NCBI GenBank assembly: GCA_009801015.1
Contig: VHZZ01008392.1
Span: forward strand, 27,944 to 66,101
Length of the DNA: 38,158 nucleotides
Direction: 5' to 3'
From: Silene noctiflora
Taxonomy: Eukaryota > Streptophyta > Magnoliopsida > Caryophyllales > Caryophyllaceae
This document shows, piece by piece, positions 29,701-38,158 of this stretch. Both the position numbers and the translations under genes were made by a program. Numbering within the stretch: the first letter of the stretch is position 1; each line of letters begins with the position of its first letter. Below the pieces are notes generated by a model, which did not search any database, was not told the DNA's origin, and was given only the letters and a program-made list of their open reading frames with translations.

Positions 29701-32700
29701 CAAGTTCCCCACGACTTGGCAACTTCAATAATATGTATGTGATGATAGAACCTGGATGGAGGAGGGTCTCGGGGAAATTGTAATATAACTTCTTTCCATT
29801 TAAAAGATCATCTGTATTGGATACTATTGGATACCTGGACATCCTCTTTTATTGAGCTTGTGGTAAATCTAAGGTGGTTTTCAGTAAAAGTCTTGATCCC
29901 TGATTTACATCATATCGTCATCTTTTGTTGTAGTAGGTCAAAGATGCAAACATATTTTTTAGGTGAAATTGCCTCTTGAATTCTGATTCTTTATGTGCTA
30001 TTATGTTGTGTATGAAAATTGATTCTTTAGTATTCAGGTTCTCTATTTGCTAATTGAAACGGAAATGATTTCATTTTCTTTTGGCAGAACAATGGGCTGC
30101 CATGAATTATCTGTTGTGTTTGTGTACTCAGACCCTTAAGTCGTAATGCTGTAAGGTTGTGTATGTTCGACCTTCCCTTACCACGTTTACTAGAGCCGTT
30201 GAAGCATTGTGGCAATGTTGCTGTTTGCTTATTTAGGTTGATCCTAAACAATATTTTTTTGTGTGCCACTCTTCTGGCTATGTCCTATTAATCAGCTGCA
30301 TTTAAGAAATTTGATTAAAGATTTTTTTCTTTTTTCACATTATAATTGCTTTTTATATGAAATATATCCAGGAGGGCCATGAGGAGGCTCAAGAAGAGCT
30401 GTCAAAGAAAGCAAAGTTCTTTTTCAGCGCTGCTGTACAAAACTGGGATGCTGAGTTTTATGTGAAAGTTGATGACAATATTGACCTTGATCTTGGTAAA
30501 GTGCTAAAACTTTATCCATCCTTGCTAAGGCTATACACATTCTCTCTTAATTTTGACATTCTAAAGAGCACTTTGCTTTTTTTGTAAATGGTCAGACGGC
30601 TTGATTGGACTTATTGAGAGCCGGCGTGATCAACATAATGCTTATGTTGGATGTATGAAGTCTGGAGATGTGATAAGTGAAGAGTAAATCTTATCCCATC
30701 TATATGTTATTTTCTTGTGTCACAATTTGAACATTTCTACCTATTGCAACAGATAGTGTCTTGCTAAAATGTAAGGATGCTTATGGTAGGTAGTTCATTA
30801 TTTTCAGGGGAAAGCAATGGTATGAGCCTGATTGGTGGAAGTTTGGTGATCAGAAGACGTAAGTAGTTCTATCTTTCGAAGTTGCTCTTGTAGCATTTGG
30901 ATGCTAATTTGCCTTTGGTTATGAACTGAAGACGTGAAATTGTCTAAAGTGAGACGGGATATGAGAGTGTGAAACTTGGAAACTTGGATATGTACTTGTA
31001 CTCAAACTCAAAGTCTGAGTTACATAGTAATGATTCATGATAAATGAGTTTGTTCTCATTCAGCCTGCCTACTTAAACAACAAAAAGTTTACTTCAATAC
31101 CTCAAAGGTTTTCACATATGGGGATTGGGCCGTTGGGATTGGTTGGGGGAGGGATGTCAGATTTACGTAACCTGCCCCTTGTATTACAACACAAAGAAAC
31201 CTGCCTATTCAACTTCAAATAAAATTTGGAAAATCTGCTTACCATGCCGTCTTAGTAGTGACATGATCAGTTGCTATATTAATGTATTGATGACTGTTTT
31301 TTTTTTCATCAGGTATTTTCGACATGCTGCTAGTTCATTGTTTATACTCTCCAAAGGTTTAGCAGAGTACATCTTCGTGAATAGGTATGTATTCCTTAAG
31401 TTTTGTCATTTGAATGTTGGTTGGCACTAATAGAATTTGTAGGAATTTTCTCCTATATGGAAAAGTGCCTCCCTTAGCGGGTTTGCCGATTATTTACTGG
31501 GCTTTCTTTCTAATTGCATAAAACACGAAATTTCAAGATTTGAGTCGTATAAAAGATATCGTGGTTGCCCTTGTTGGTAGTGACGCTTTCAAGCTTATTA
31601 TGGTATAGATATTCTGCGTTACATATTCACTTGTCAAAATCCAAATTACGCCCATAGCTATTAACTTTCATGTCCTGAAGTGTGCTTTGCAATTAGCTAA
31701 ACTCATGATGCTAAAATTCTGTTATTTTTTGTAGTGTATCTTTGAAGTCCTATGCACATGATGATACGTCAGTTGGTTCATGGATGATGGGATTGCAGTC
31801 TACGTACATTGATGATAATCGCCTTTGCTGTAGTACTTCTCGGCAAGGTACTTTGTTCTTGACACCAAAACCACCTTATTTGCAAAAGTTGTTGAGGAGT
31901 TTGCCTAGTTCTAGATTCATATTTGCAATCGTACGTCAAATTCTTGTTTCTGCATTTTGGGAGGATAGGCGTCGAGGAAGTTAGTAGTAGACTAGTATAT
32001 CCCCTTGCAATCGTACGTCAAGTTCTTGTTTCTGCATTTTGGGAGGATAGGCGTCGAGGAAAGCTAGTATTAGACTAGTATATCCCCTCATGGGCTTGTA
32101 AAGGATCAATTAGACTTGTGATTTTGGACCCAAAGACTCGTAGGAGTTCATCTTGCTTTCATTCTAGCGTTTTTATTTCATGCCTACTTATTAACTTGGT
32201 TCTCACCCTCTCTTTTACTCTCCTTCACATCCTCTAAGACCAACTTGCAGTACCTATCCCATTTTTATTAGTTTATTGGTGAACTTGGTATTACCACACT
32301 CGCCTGTATTTACACTAGCCAATACGGATTACATCAGTNGCATCCCCTGCTTATTAACTTGGTTTTCACCCTCTCTTTTACTCTCCTTCACATCCTCTGA
32401 GACCAGCTTGCAGTACCTATCCCATTTTTATTAGTTTATTGGTGAACTTGGTATTACCACACTCGCCTGTATTTACACTAGCCAATACGGATTACATCAG
32501 TTTGTGAACGAAAGGGTTAACATTCTAAGCACTCCACTTACAGATGGTACCATGTACTCAAATTGGTAACCTGGTACATCATTGATGTACCATGTTGTGG
32601 CTTCCTCACTCCTGTTTCTCCTCTCTTAGTATTTTATATTTTTTACCATCCCGATACCTTGCACACTCTTAGTAAAACCTACCTAGATCTCAAAAAAAAA

Positions 32701-32875
32701 AATGTCTTGAGTATGGTCGATCTGCTCTAGGATTCAAAAGATAACAATATTTAGTAATGAAGTGAAGCTTTAGCTTACAAGTTGTTAGATCATTGTGTTG
32801 TGCTACTACATTTTTATAGTGTGTGCGTGTGTGTGTGTTTTCGTTGTTGCAGATAAGGTATGCTTCTTGGCTTAA
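26739..32875 (+). CDS. HPGT: Hydroxyproline O-galactosyltransferase (HPGT-like, GT31 family)
   Basis: Twelve exons: 26739-26953, 28046-28109, 28282-28331, 28472-28659, 29111-29171, 29317-29389, 30372-30495, 30596-30683, 30808-30858, 31313-31384, 31735-31847 and 32853-32875. Phases match at every junction, giving 373 aa. It is a type II Golgi protein: a cytosolic head with poly-Gly (23-32) and poly-Ser tracts, a membrane anchor at about 54-71 ([18 protein letters not shown]), a stem, then a beta-1,3-galactosyltransferase domain with [44 protein letters not shown] and the DXD-type metal site KVDDNID (251-255). The C-terminus, CCSTSRQDKVCFLA, matches HPGTs. These enzymes add the first galactose to hydroxyproline of arabinogalactan proteins. 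Exon 5 uses a weak donor (GTCTTT). Reading past exon 11 ends at 31984. Confidence 0.95.
31924..32088. repeat. 82-bp tandem duplication in HPGT intron 11
   Basis: The unit TGCAATCGTACGTCAA...ACTAGTATATCCCCT starts at 31924 and again at 32006. Copies differ by a few bases and one indel. Confidence 0.93.
32187..32502. repeat. 163-bp spaced tandem duplication in HPGT intron 11
   Basis: CTTATTAACTTGGTT begins at 32187 and 32350. Each copy runs about 153 bases to GGATTACATCAGT with only a few mismatches, separated by about ten bases that include an N at 32339. High identity implies a recent event or an assembly join. Confidence 0.92.
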
Positions 32876-34128
32876 CCAGAAGGACAGCGTTCAAAGTCTT
32901 TGGATTTGGTTGGTATTCGCTTGGTTTATTTCTGCAGATCTTGTTGTCCACGGTTCTTTTATTACACGCAAGAGACTACATTGTGAAGATAGATGGTAGG
33001 GAGTAATTTTTTACTAACGGGTTTTTTTTGGGAACGAAGAGTTTTCTTCTTACAGATATAGCTTTGTAGGTTCACTGCTAGGATTTTCAGAAGTTGTACA
33101 CAATATTCTTGTTCATAATGGATTGTATTAGCTGTAGCACTTTCATTTACATTGAATTCAGTGGCAAATTTGCAACTGCTGTAGTCGCCAATACAAGGAA
33201 AACATTTTTTTTCGCCCTGAAAGATTGTGTTTGATGGAGTACAAATGATATAACGTTGTGTTACTAATTCCACTAGAGCGGATGAAAGCTAACTCGACTA
33301 AAACTAGATGCAAACTACGTACTTGTAAGTTGACTGAACGGAACCTGGAAATCTAAATGATTTTTCTAGCCTGATCCGACAGTTGGGTTAATTTATTCCA
33401 GTTGAGTTGAACTAGATTTAAGGTGACTCGCGATCCGCTTATATTCCAGTAATCTGAATGAAACCGATTCTTAATTGTACTGAAATTCATTAAATTTTAT
33501 GGAAGCTAAGAATAGCACATATATGAAGATAATGACCTGTTTTTGAAATAAATTGGTAACATGACTAATAATACGATAGTCGCTACTGTTAAAGATCCGC
33601 CTGAGAAATCTTAAATCGAGCCCTCCGATATTCACAGAAAAGGGAGAAAGTTTTGAAGATTGAAGCAGCTGGAAACCTACATTTTATTCAAAATTTTGAA
33701 TTTGAATTTATAATTTACATTTTGGGAAGCTGCATACTTTGGGGAAAAAGAAAGAGCATATTTTTAACCTATATGTTCGCTAATCGAAAGAACTAAGCAA
33801 AAAATATTGGATACAACAAAATAACCATTACATATGGGTCTTCTGAGGCTGATTCTAACAAGAACACCAAAATTTGCATCCCTGCAAGATTTTCGATTTC
33901 ACAAGGGACTTCAATGACGGAAGTTCCTCAATCCGTAGAACTAAATCTCAGTTTCCGTACTAAGTTGTGCATCCCTGCGCTTTGCATTTCATGATGAACC
34001 GTAATGTGGAGGCTGTTCAATACATAAAACTTAATTTCGGTTTTGAATCACAGTGCGAGATTGGCTGTTGGTGCTGTGGCCTAATCTGATTTAATACTAC
34101 CATGGTTCAATCAAAATCTGCGGAAGCA
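32876..34128. other. Convergent 3' region between HPGT and the nucleotidyltransferase gene
   Basis: No coding region is recognised. Both 3' UTRs fall here. Confidence 0.4.
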
Positions 34129-37100
34129 TTAAGGGGGACGGTTTCCATGAGACCCATATGGTTGATAACCTGAAATTCTTCCATAGTCAGGGGCGTTTGA
34201 ACTACGCGGCAAAGGAAACCCATTTCCAGGAGGCCCATATGGTTGATAACCTGAAATTGCTCGATGATCAGGGGCATTTGAACTCTGCGGCAAAGGGAAC
34301 CCGTTTCCATGGGGCCCATATTGTTGATAACCTGAAATTGCTCGATAATCAGGGGCATTTGAACTCTGCGGTTTAGGGAACCCGTTTCCATGAGGTTCAT
34401 ATGGTTGATAACCTGAAATTGCTCGATAATCAGGGGCATTCGAAATCTGCGGTTTAGGGAACCCGTTTCCATGAAGTTCAAATGGTTGATAACCTGAAAT
34501 TTCTCGATAACCAGGGGCGTCCGAACTCTGTGGTAAAGGGCGTCGGCTTCCATGAGGCTCATACGGTTGATAACCTGAAATTCCTCGATAAACAGGGGTG
34601 TTCGAACTTTGTGCTGAAGGGAATGACTGATCAGGGGTATGAGACCTTCCCAACCCTGTATGATTATCCCAGGGAGCTGATGGAAAATAAGGTTGATGGA
34701 GAGACATTAAACTACTTGGTCTCAACGCCGATGAATTAGAAATTGGTTGTTGAATATCCGAAGCACCCCTGAATTGATCCACATGAGTTACTTCCGGTCT
34801 ATATCCAACAAATCCTTGACCTGCCGGAAACCGTGGAGAAACATGGTGTATATACTCTGAGCGAGTTGAAGATGGATGGCCTGGCAAAAAACATGGAGCA
34901 GAAAGTGGACGGTGTTGCGTAAAACTTTGACCTCCATGACCTTGAATGGGCGGAATATCAGGTCTGGCACAGGATCCTTGAAAAGAGTTAGCAGCAACAC
35001 TACGTTGGTTGCAAACTCCAATTAAAGTCTCTACTGACTTGTCAATTCGTCTATCAGATGTTGAAGTCGGTTTGCCTGTTCCGACCTGGCTCACATTTGG
35101 TGGTGCCGGAAATTTAACATTTACGGGACGTTTTCTATTGGGATTCCTTGATGTCTCTTCACTTACGTGGTTACAAACTCCGATTAAATTCTCCTGTGAC
35201 TTAGCGACCCCTTTGTAAGAAGTTGAAGTTGCTTTGTGTGTTTTGAGTTGGCTCACATTTGGTAGTGCAGGAACTTTCATGTCTTCAAAACAGATTTTCT
35301 TGGGATTTCCAGATGTCTCCTCACCTGGTTGATTACAAACTCTGATTAAAATCTCCTGTGACTTATTGATCCCTCCGTAAGAAGTTGAAGTTGCTGTGCT
35401 TGTCCCGACCTGGTTCTCATTTGGTGGAGCCGGAACTTTAACGTCTTCGGGACATTTTTTCTTGGAATTTCCAGATGTCTCCTCACCCGGTTGGTTACAG
35501 ACTCCAACTAAAATCACCTCTGACTTATTGATTTCTCCGTAAGATGTTGAAGTTGCTTTGCTTGTCCCGGCCTGGCTCACATTTTCTGGAGCCGAAACTT
35601 TGACGTCTACATGACATTTTTTCTCGGGATTCCCAGACGTCTCTTTACTCATTGCTAGGGTCCTTTCTAGGACCCTTTCTATCCATCGCTTCCTTTTTCC
35701 CTTGCGATCTTTTGGAACAACTTTTGTAATTTTCTTGGGTTTTGCACCAAACAATAGATTCTCCAACTTCGTCGCATCAATTTTTTGTTCCGTGAACAGA
35801 CGGATTTGTTTGATAGAATTACAAATGCAGTTGTATATCTCCTCCTGCTTCTTCTTGCGTTTCAGTGCCCGGCAAGTATTTTGTGATCTATTGCCAAAAT
35901 CTTCAATCTAAACATGTGCAAGATATAAAATCAGATCAGCAAGCAAATTTCCATACATTTAACAGCCATTCGTTCAGTTGATCGACATAAGCAACTTACA
36001 CTAATGCTGCAACCAAGTCTTTTTAATATCCACGATCCCTCATAAGTGCTAACACAAAGCCCATCTCGCCAAAGTGGGTTCACCGACTCCAGCTATAACG
36101 CCGAGGGAAACAAATAAAAGCTGTTAAATATGAAAGCAACTGTTTGAACCAGCCACTCACTGTCATAATAATTACATTTTCACAAGATAGAGAAATAAGT
36201 TTGTTACTTCGACACTGCACTTTGGATGAGTGACATGTGTCGACACGACATCTACATACTTCATTTCAGGCCAAAATCGTGAGGTTTTTCACAAAATAGC
36301 CATGTTCGACATGCATCCACGTCTGACACGTGCAGCTTTGGTCAGAGTAACAGGCAAATTGAGATTTTTTTTTATAAAAAAAAAAAAAAAAACACAACAC
36401 AAAATCTAATTATTTGGGAGATCTGAATATGGAATCATGCTGTCATTATTCATCAAGCAGTAAATGTACCTTGATCAACATAGACACAAAGAGCTCAGCG
36501 AGAGATTCTTTATTTCTTTCCCCAAAATTCAAAAACTCCTGAATATTTTTGTTGACAGTCGCAGGGTCCAAACCATCTGGAGGTTTCAAAGTACCATGCA
36601 AAATCATAACTATATATCATCAGAAGATGAGCGTAATCTAACATATACTTCAATCAACCAAACTCGAAAGGAGTAGGAAACAACGTGCCTTGGCGAAAAT
36701 TTGTTTGAAACACAAACACTCTAGACTACTAAGTCTTGATTGATAATACATGCCATACGTTTTCAAAGTAAATACCTTCTATTTTTAACCACTAGAACAA
36801 TTGTGCAAACTTCCACTTCTGCCATCATTATTTTTTCGGGATATCAAGATTCTCACTTATGGAAGGAGACTACAGAAATTGATCAAGAAACTCTTACCTT
36901 TTAATATGGCGGAAAATGGAGGCAATATAGGGATTTCTCGAGTCTGCATGAATCCATGAATGAAATCTCTTAACAAGATAAAGCAATAGATGAACAAATT
37001 GAATGCTGAATTGTAAGATCATAAAATTGCTCAAGCAGCTATAACTTGTGATCCCAAATATAATACACCTATNACTCGCATTCTGAGAAAGCTTAGCTAG

Positions 37101-37638
37101 TGAATAGAGCAACAAGGCTGGACATGAACCGCTTTGTTATGTAGACACACGACACCCGGTTACTACAGGTGTCAAATAAAAATACCATAGAGCTAGAGTG
37201 ACCATTAATGAAGAAAGTGCTATATTCAAATAAATAATCAGAAGTATACCCAGAGTTTATTACAAGTTTTACAGAGCCAGACCAATGTCGCAAGAGATGC
37301 TAACAGGCTCAAATTTAAGGCACTCAACAAAGGCCAGTCATTAGTTCACTCAACAAGTTTTCTGGGGACTTGCTGCTACAGGAAAACAGTTGCCTCGAAG
37401 ATATCTCTAATTAAAAATTTATGCATATAAAAATTAGTTCTACAAAATCTCTCTATTTTACTTGACGTTGATAAATATATGTGCTGCCAAAATCAGACGT
37501 GTACGACTCAAGAAAACTGCAGAATGTAATGGCTGGTTGTACCTGCAAATGGAATGCCACCAATAGTATAAAAGAGAATGAATTCATGGTCCCATCTTTG
37601 NCACTGTTGATATTATTTGCCTTTGCCCAAACTTTAAT
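34129..37638 (-). CDS. HESO1/URT-like terminal nucleotidyltransferase, C-terminal part with tandem-repeat tail (5' end outside window)
   Basis: Minus-strand exons in transcript order: 37638-37543, 36943-36898, 36576-36470, 36092-36000 and 35907-34129. All are GT-AG with consistent phases, giving 706 visible residues. The first reads KVWAKANNINS...FSFILLVAFHLQ, then REIPILPPFSAILKDGLDPATV, FLNFGERNKESLAELF, LWRDGLCVSTYEGSW and ISIEDFGNRSQNTCRALK. This is the PAP-associated (substrate-binding) part of plant cytoplasmic terminal nucleotidyltransferases, relatives of HESO1/URT1 that uridylate small RNAs or mRNAs. The catalytic Asp motif lies upstream, beyond the window. After a basic segment (KDRKGKRKRW), the last exon encodes four 54-aa repeats (visible residues 203-418) and ends with six 27-aa Tyr/Gly/Pro/Gln-rich repeats (545-706). 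An N at 37602 leaves one residue of the first exon unknown. The family call rests on motifs, and substrate is unknown. Confidence 0.82.
34132..34617 (-). repeat. Six 81-bp tandem repeats encoding 27-aa units at the protein C-terminus
   Basis: The plus-strand motif GTTGATAACCTGAAAT recurs at 34161, 34242, 34323, 34404, 34485 and 34566, exactly 81 bp apart. The unit encodes approximately APDYRAISGYQPYGPHG plus NGFPLPQSSN. All copies keep the frame, and the third-to-fifth are most alike. Confidence 0.97.
34996..35643 (-). repeat. Four 162-bp tandem repeats encoding 54-aa units
   Basis: Units start ETSGN, carry a Lys-rich patch with a Cys in most copies (KKKC), a Pro-rich strand (KVPAPPNVSQ), a Ser/Thr patch (ATSTSYGG) and end GVCNQPGE. 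The fourth unit is the most diverged. All are in frame. Confidence 0.93.
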
Positions 37639-37822
37639 CTGTTAATTTGCAGCAAAACTGAAAAACTTTAAGAAGCAGACAATCAGATATAGGTNAACTC
37701 TTTCCGTAATTTACCTTTGCCCAAGCCTAGCAATTTCTATAAGCATGATCAATTTGTCATATTTTCACATCCATCAGTGAAAAATTCATTTCATTCGAAC
37801 TGCAATGTTACCCTACTACCTC

Positions 37823-37925
37823 AAGGACTCCCGCCTCACGCATATTACAAGGTAGGAAGGTTGGACGTACACAGCCTAGCCCCTGTACTAAACAGGTTAT
37901 TTCCGTATGTCACATTAAGGAAATT
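37823..37925. mobile_element. SINE-type plant repeat (Angio-domain-like) in an intron
   Basis: CTACCTCAAGGACTCCCGCC, GGTTGGACGTACACAGCC and CCCCTGTACTAAACAGG follow the order of the widespread plant SINE 3' domain (GGTCGGATGTACGCAGCCTT type). It lies in an intron of the nucleotidyltransferase gene. The match is from memory and the element's outer ends are not resolved. Confidence 0.5.
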
Positions 37926-38158
37926 GCTTCAAAATTGCACAGCTAGCTGCTACTTCATAATACAAATGCTGACAGTTTAATGAGACATTTTGCTTTATTT
38001 CATCCTTCATTAAAAAATGATATTGCATCTTGACTCTTGAGCCTAGCTATCCCAAAGGCACACAAGAATTGTCCATAAAAGGTACTACGCCAATAATAGA
38101 GGCACATTAAACACACGGAGGAGATTCTACATCATTTGTGTATTGGGCTAAAGGCTAC
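37926..38158. other. Right edge, intronic or upstream sequence of the nucleotidyltransferase gene
   Basis: No exon with nucleotidyltransferase motifs could be found between 37639 and the edge on the minus strand; the preceding exons must be farther right. GGGCAAAGGTAAATTACGG (minus strand, about 37704-37722) resembles the start of the 37638-37543 exon and may be a decayed partial copy. Confidence 0.35.

Noticed and set aside
5283..34617. A common origin for repeats of 81, 82 and 83 bp in three genes
   Set aside because: The unit sequences are unrelated; the similar lengths are probably chance.
34107..34739. Plus- and minus-strand frames with repeated VDNLKLLD/EQFQVINHM peptides
   Set aside because: Out-of-frame shadows of the 81-bp repeats (81 is divisible by three, so all frames stay open). 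The frame continuous with the nucleotidyltransferase exon is preferred.
1..38158. CRISPR array, bacterial operon, defence island or integrated virus
   Set aside because: The DNA is clearly plant nuclear with spliced genes. Tandem repeats have no unique spacers, and the only reverse-transcriptase-related piece is a LINE RNase H domain.

Overview
This is a stretch of plant (eudicot) nuclear genome from a draft assembly. Genes carry many short GT-AG introns, the encoded families are plant-specific or plant-typical, intergenic DNA is AT-rich and full of small DNA transposons, and there is a 475-base run of N plus several single N. The transposon flavour (GAACT-array PIF/Harbinger elements) made me think of Caryophyllales, but I hold that order-level guess loosely.

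Layout, left to right: (1) the C-terminal part of a mitochondrial calcium-uptake EF-hand protein (MICU-like, + strand, 10-1630, cut by the left edge); (2) an intergenic zone with a small Helitron and relic Harbinger pieces; (3) a PHOX-type TPR/PB1 chaperone-like protein (+, 5711-8211) with four 83-bp tandem repeats just upstream of its start; (4) a MEMO-family protein in eight exons (+, 10488-14011); (5) a small uncharacterised basic protein (-, 14650-15072); (6) a transposon block: foldback MITE, a 1.15-kb Helitron carrying a nested MITE, and a 1.0-kb PIF/Harbinger-type element with TAA target duplication; (7) a small extremely acidic protein (+, 18563-19927) with a decayed CCCH zinc-finger remnant in its first intron; (8) a secreted six-cysteine TPD1-like protein (-, 20491-21148); (9) a second transposon block: LINE 3' end with an RNase H domain, a Mutator-type element with a perfect 9-bp target duplication, and a hAT-type MITE with a perfect 8-bp target duplication; (10) a hydroxyproline O-galactosyltransferase (HPGT-like) in twelve exons (+, 26739-32875) with two tandem duplications in its last intron; (11) the 3' part of a HESO1/URT-like terminal nucleotidyltransferase (-, 34129-37638, continuing beyond the right edge) whose last exon carries two different tandem peptide repeats (4 x 54 aa and 6 x 27 aa).

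The genes do not form a pathway; each is a separate plant transcription unit. Their order is nevertheless informative: from memory, MICU, a PHOX gene, TPD1-like genes and HPGT2 are neighbours on Arabidopsis chromosome 4 (around At4g32060-At4g32120), while MEMO, PHOX1 and HPGT3 are neighbours on chromosome 2 (around At2g25280-At2g25300). This window holds the union of the two, as expected if it keeps an unfractionated ancestral order. No operon-like, CRISPR or defence system is present. The most novel-looking item is the repeat-rich tail of the nucleotidyltransferase-like gene.
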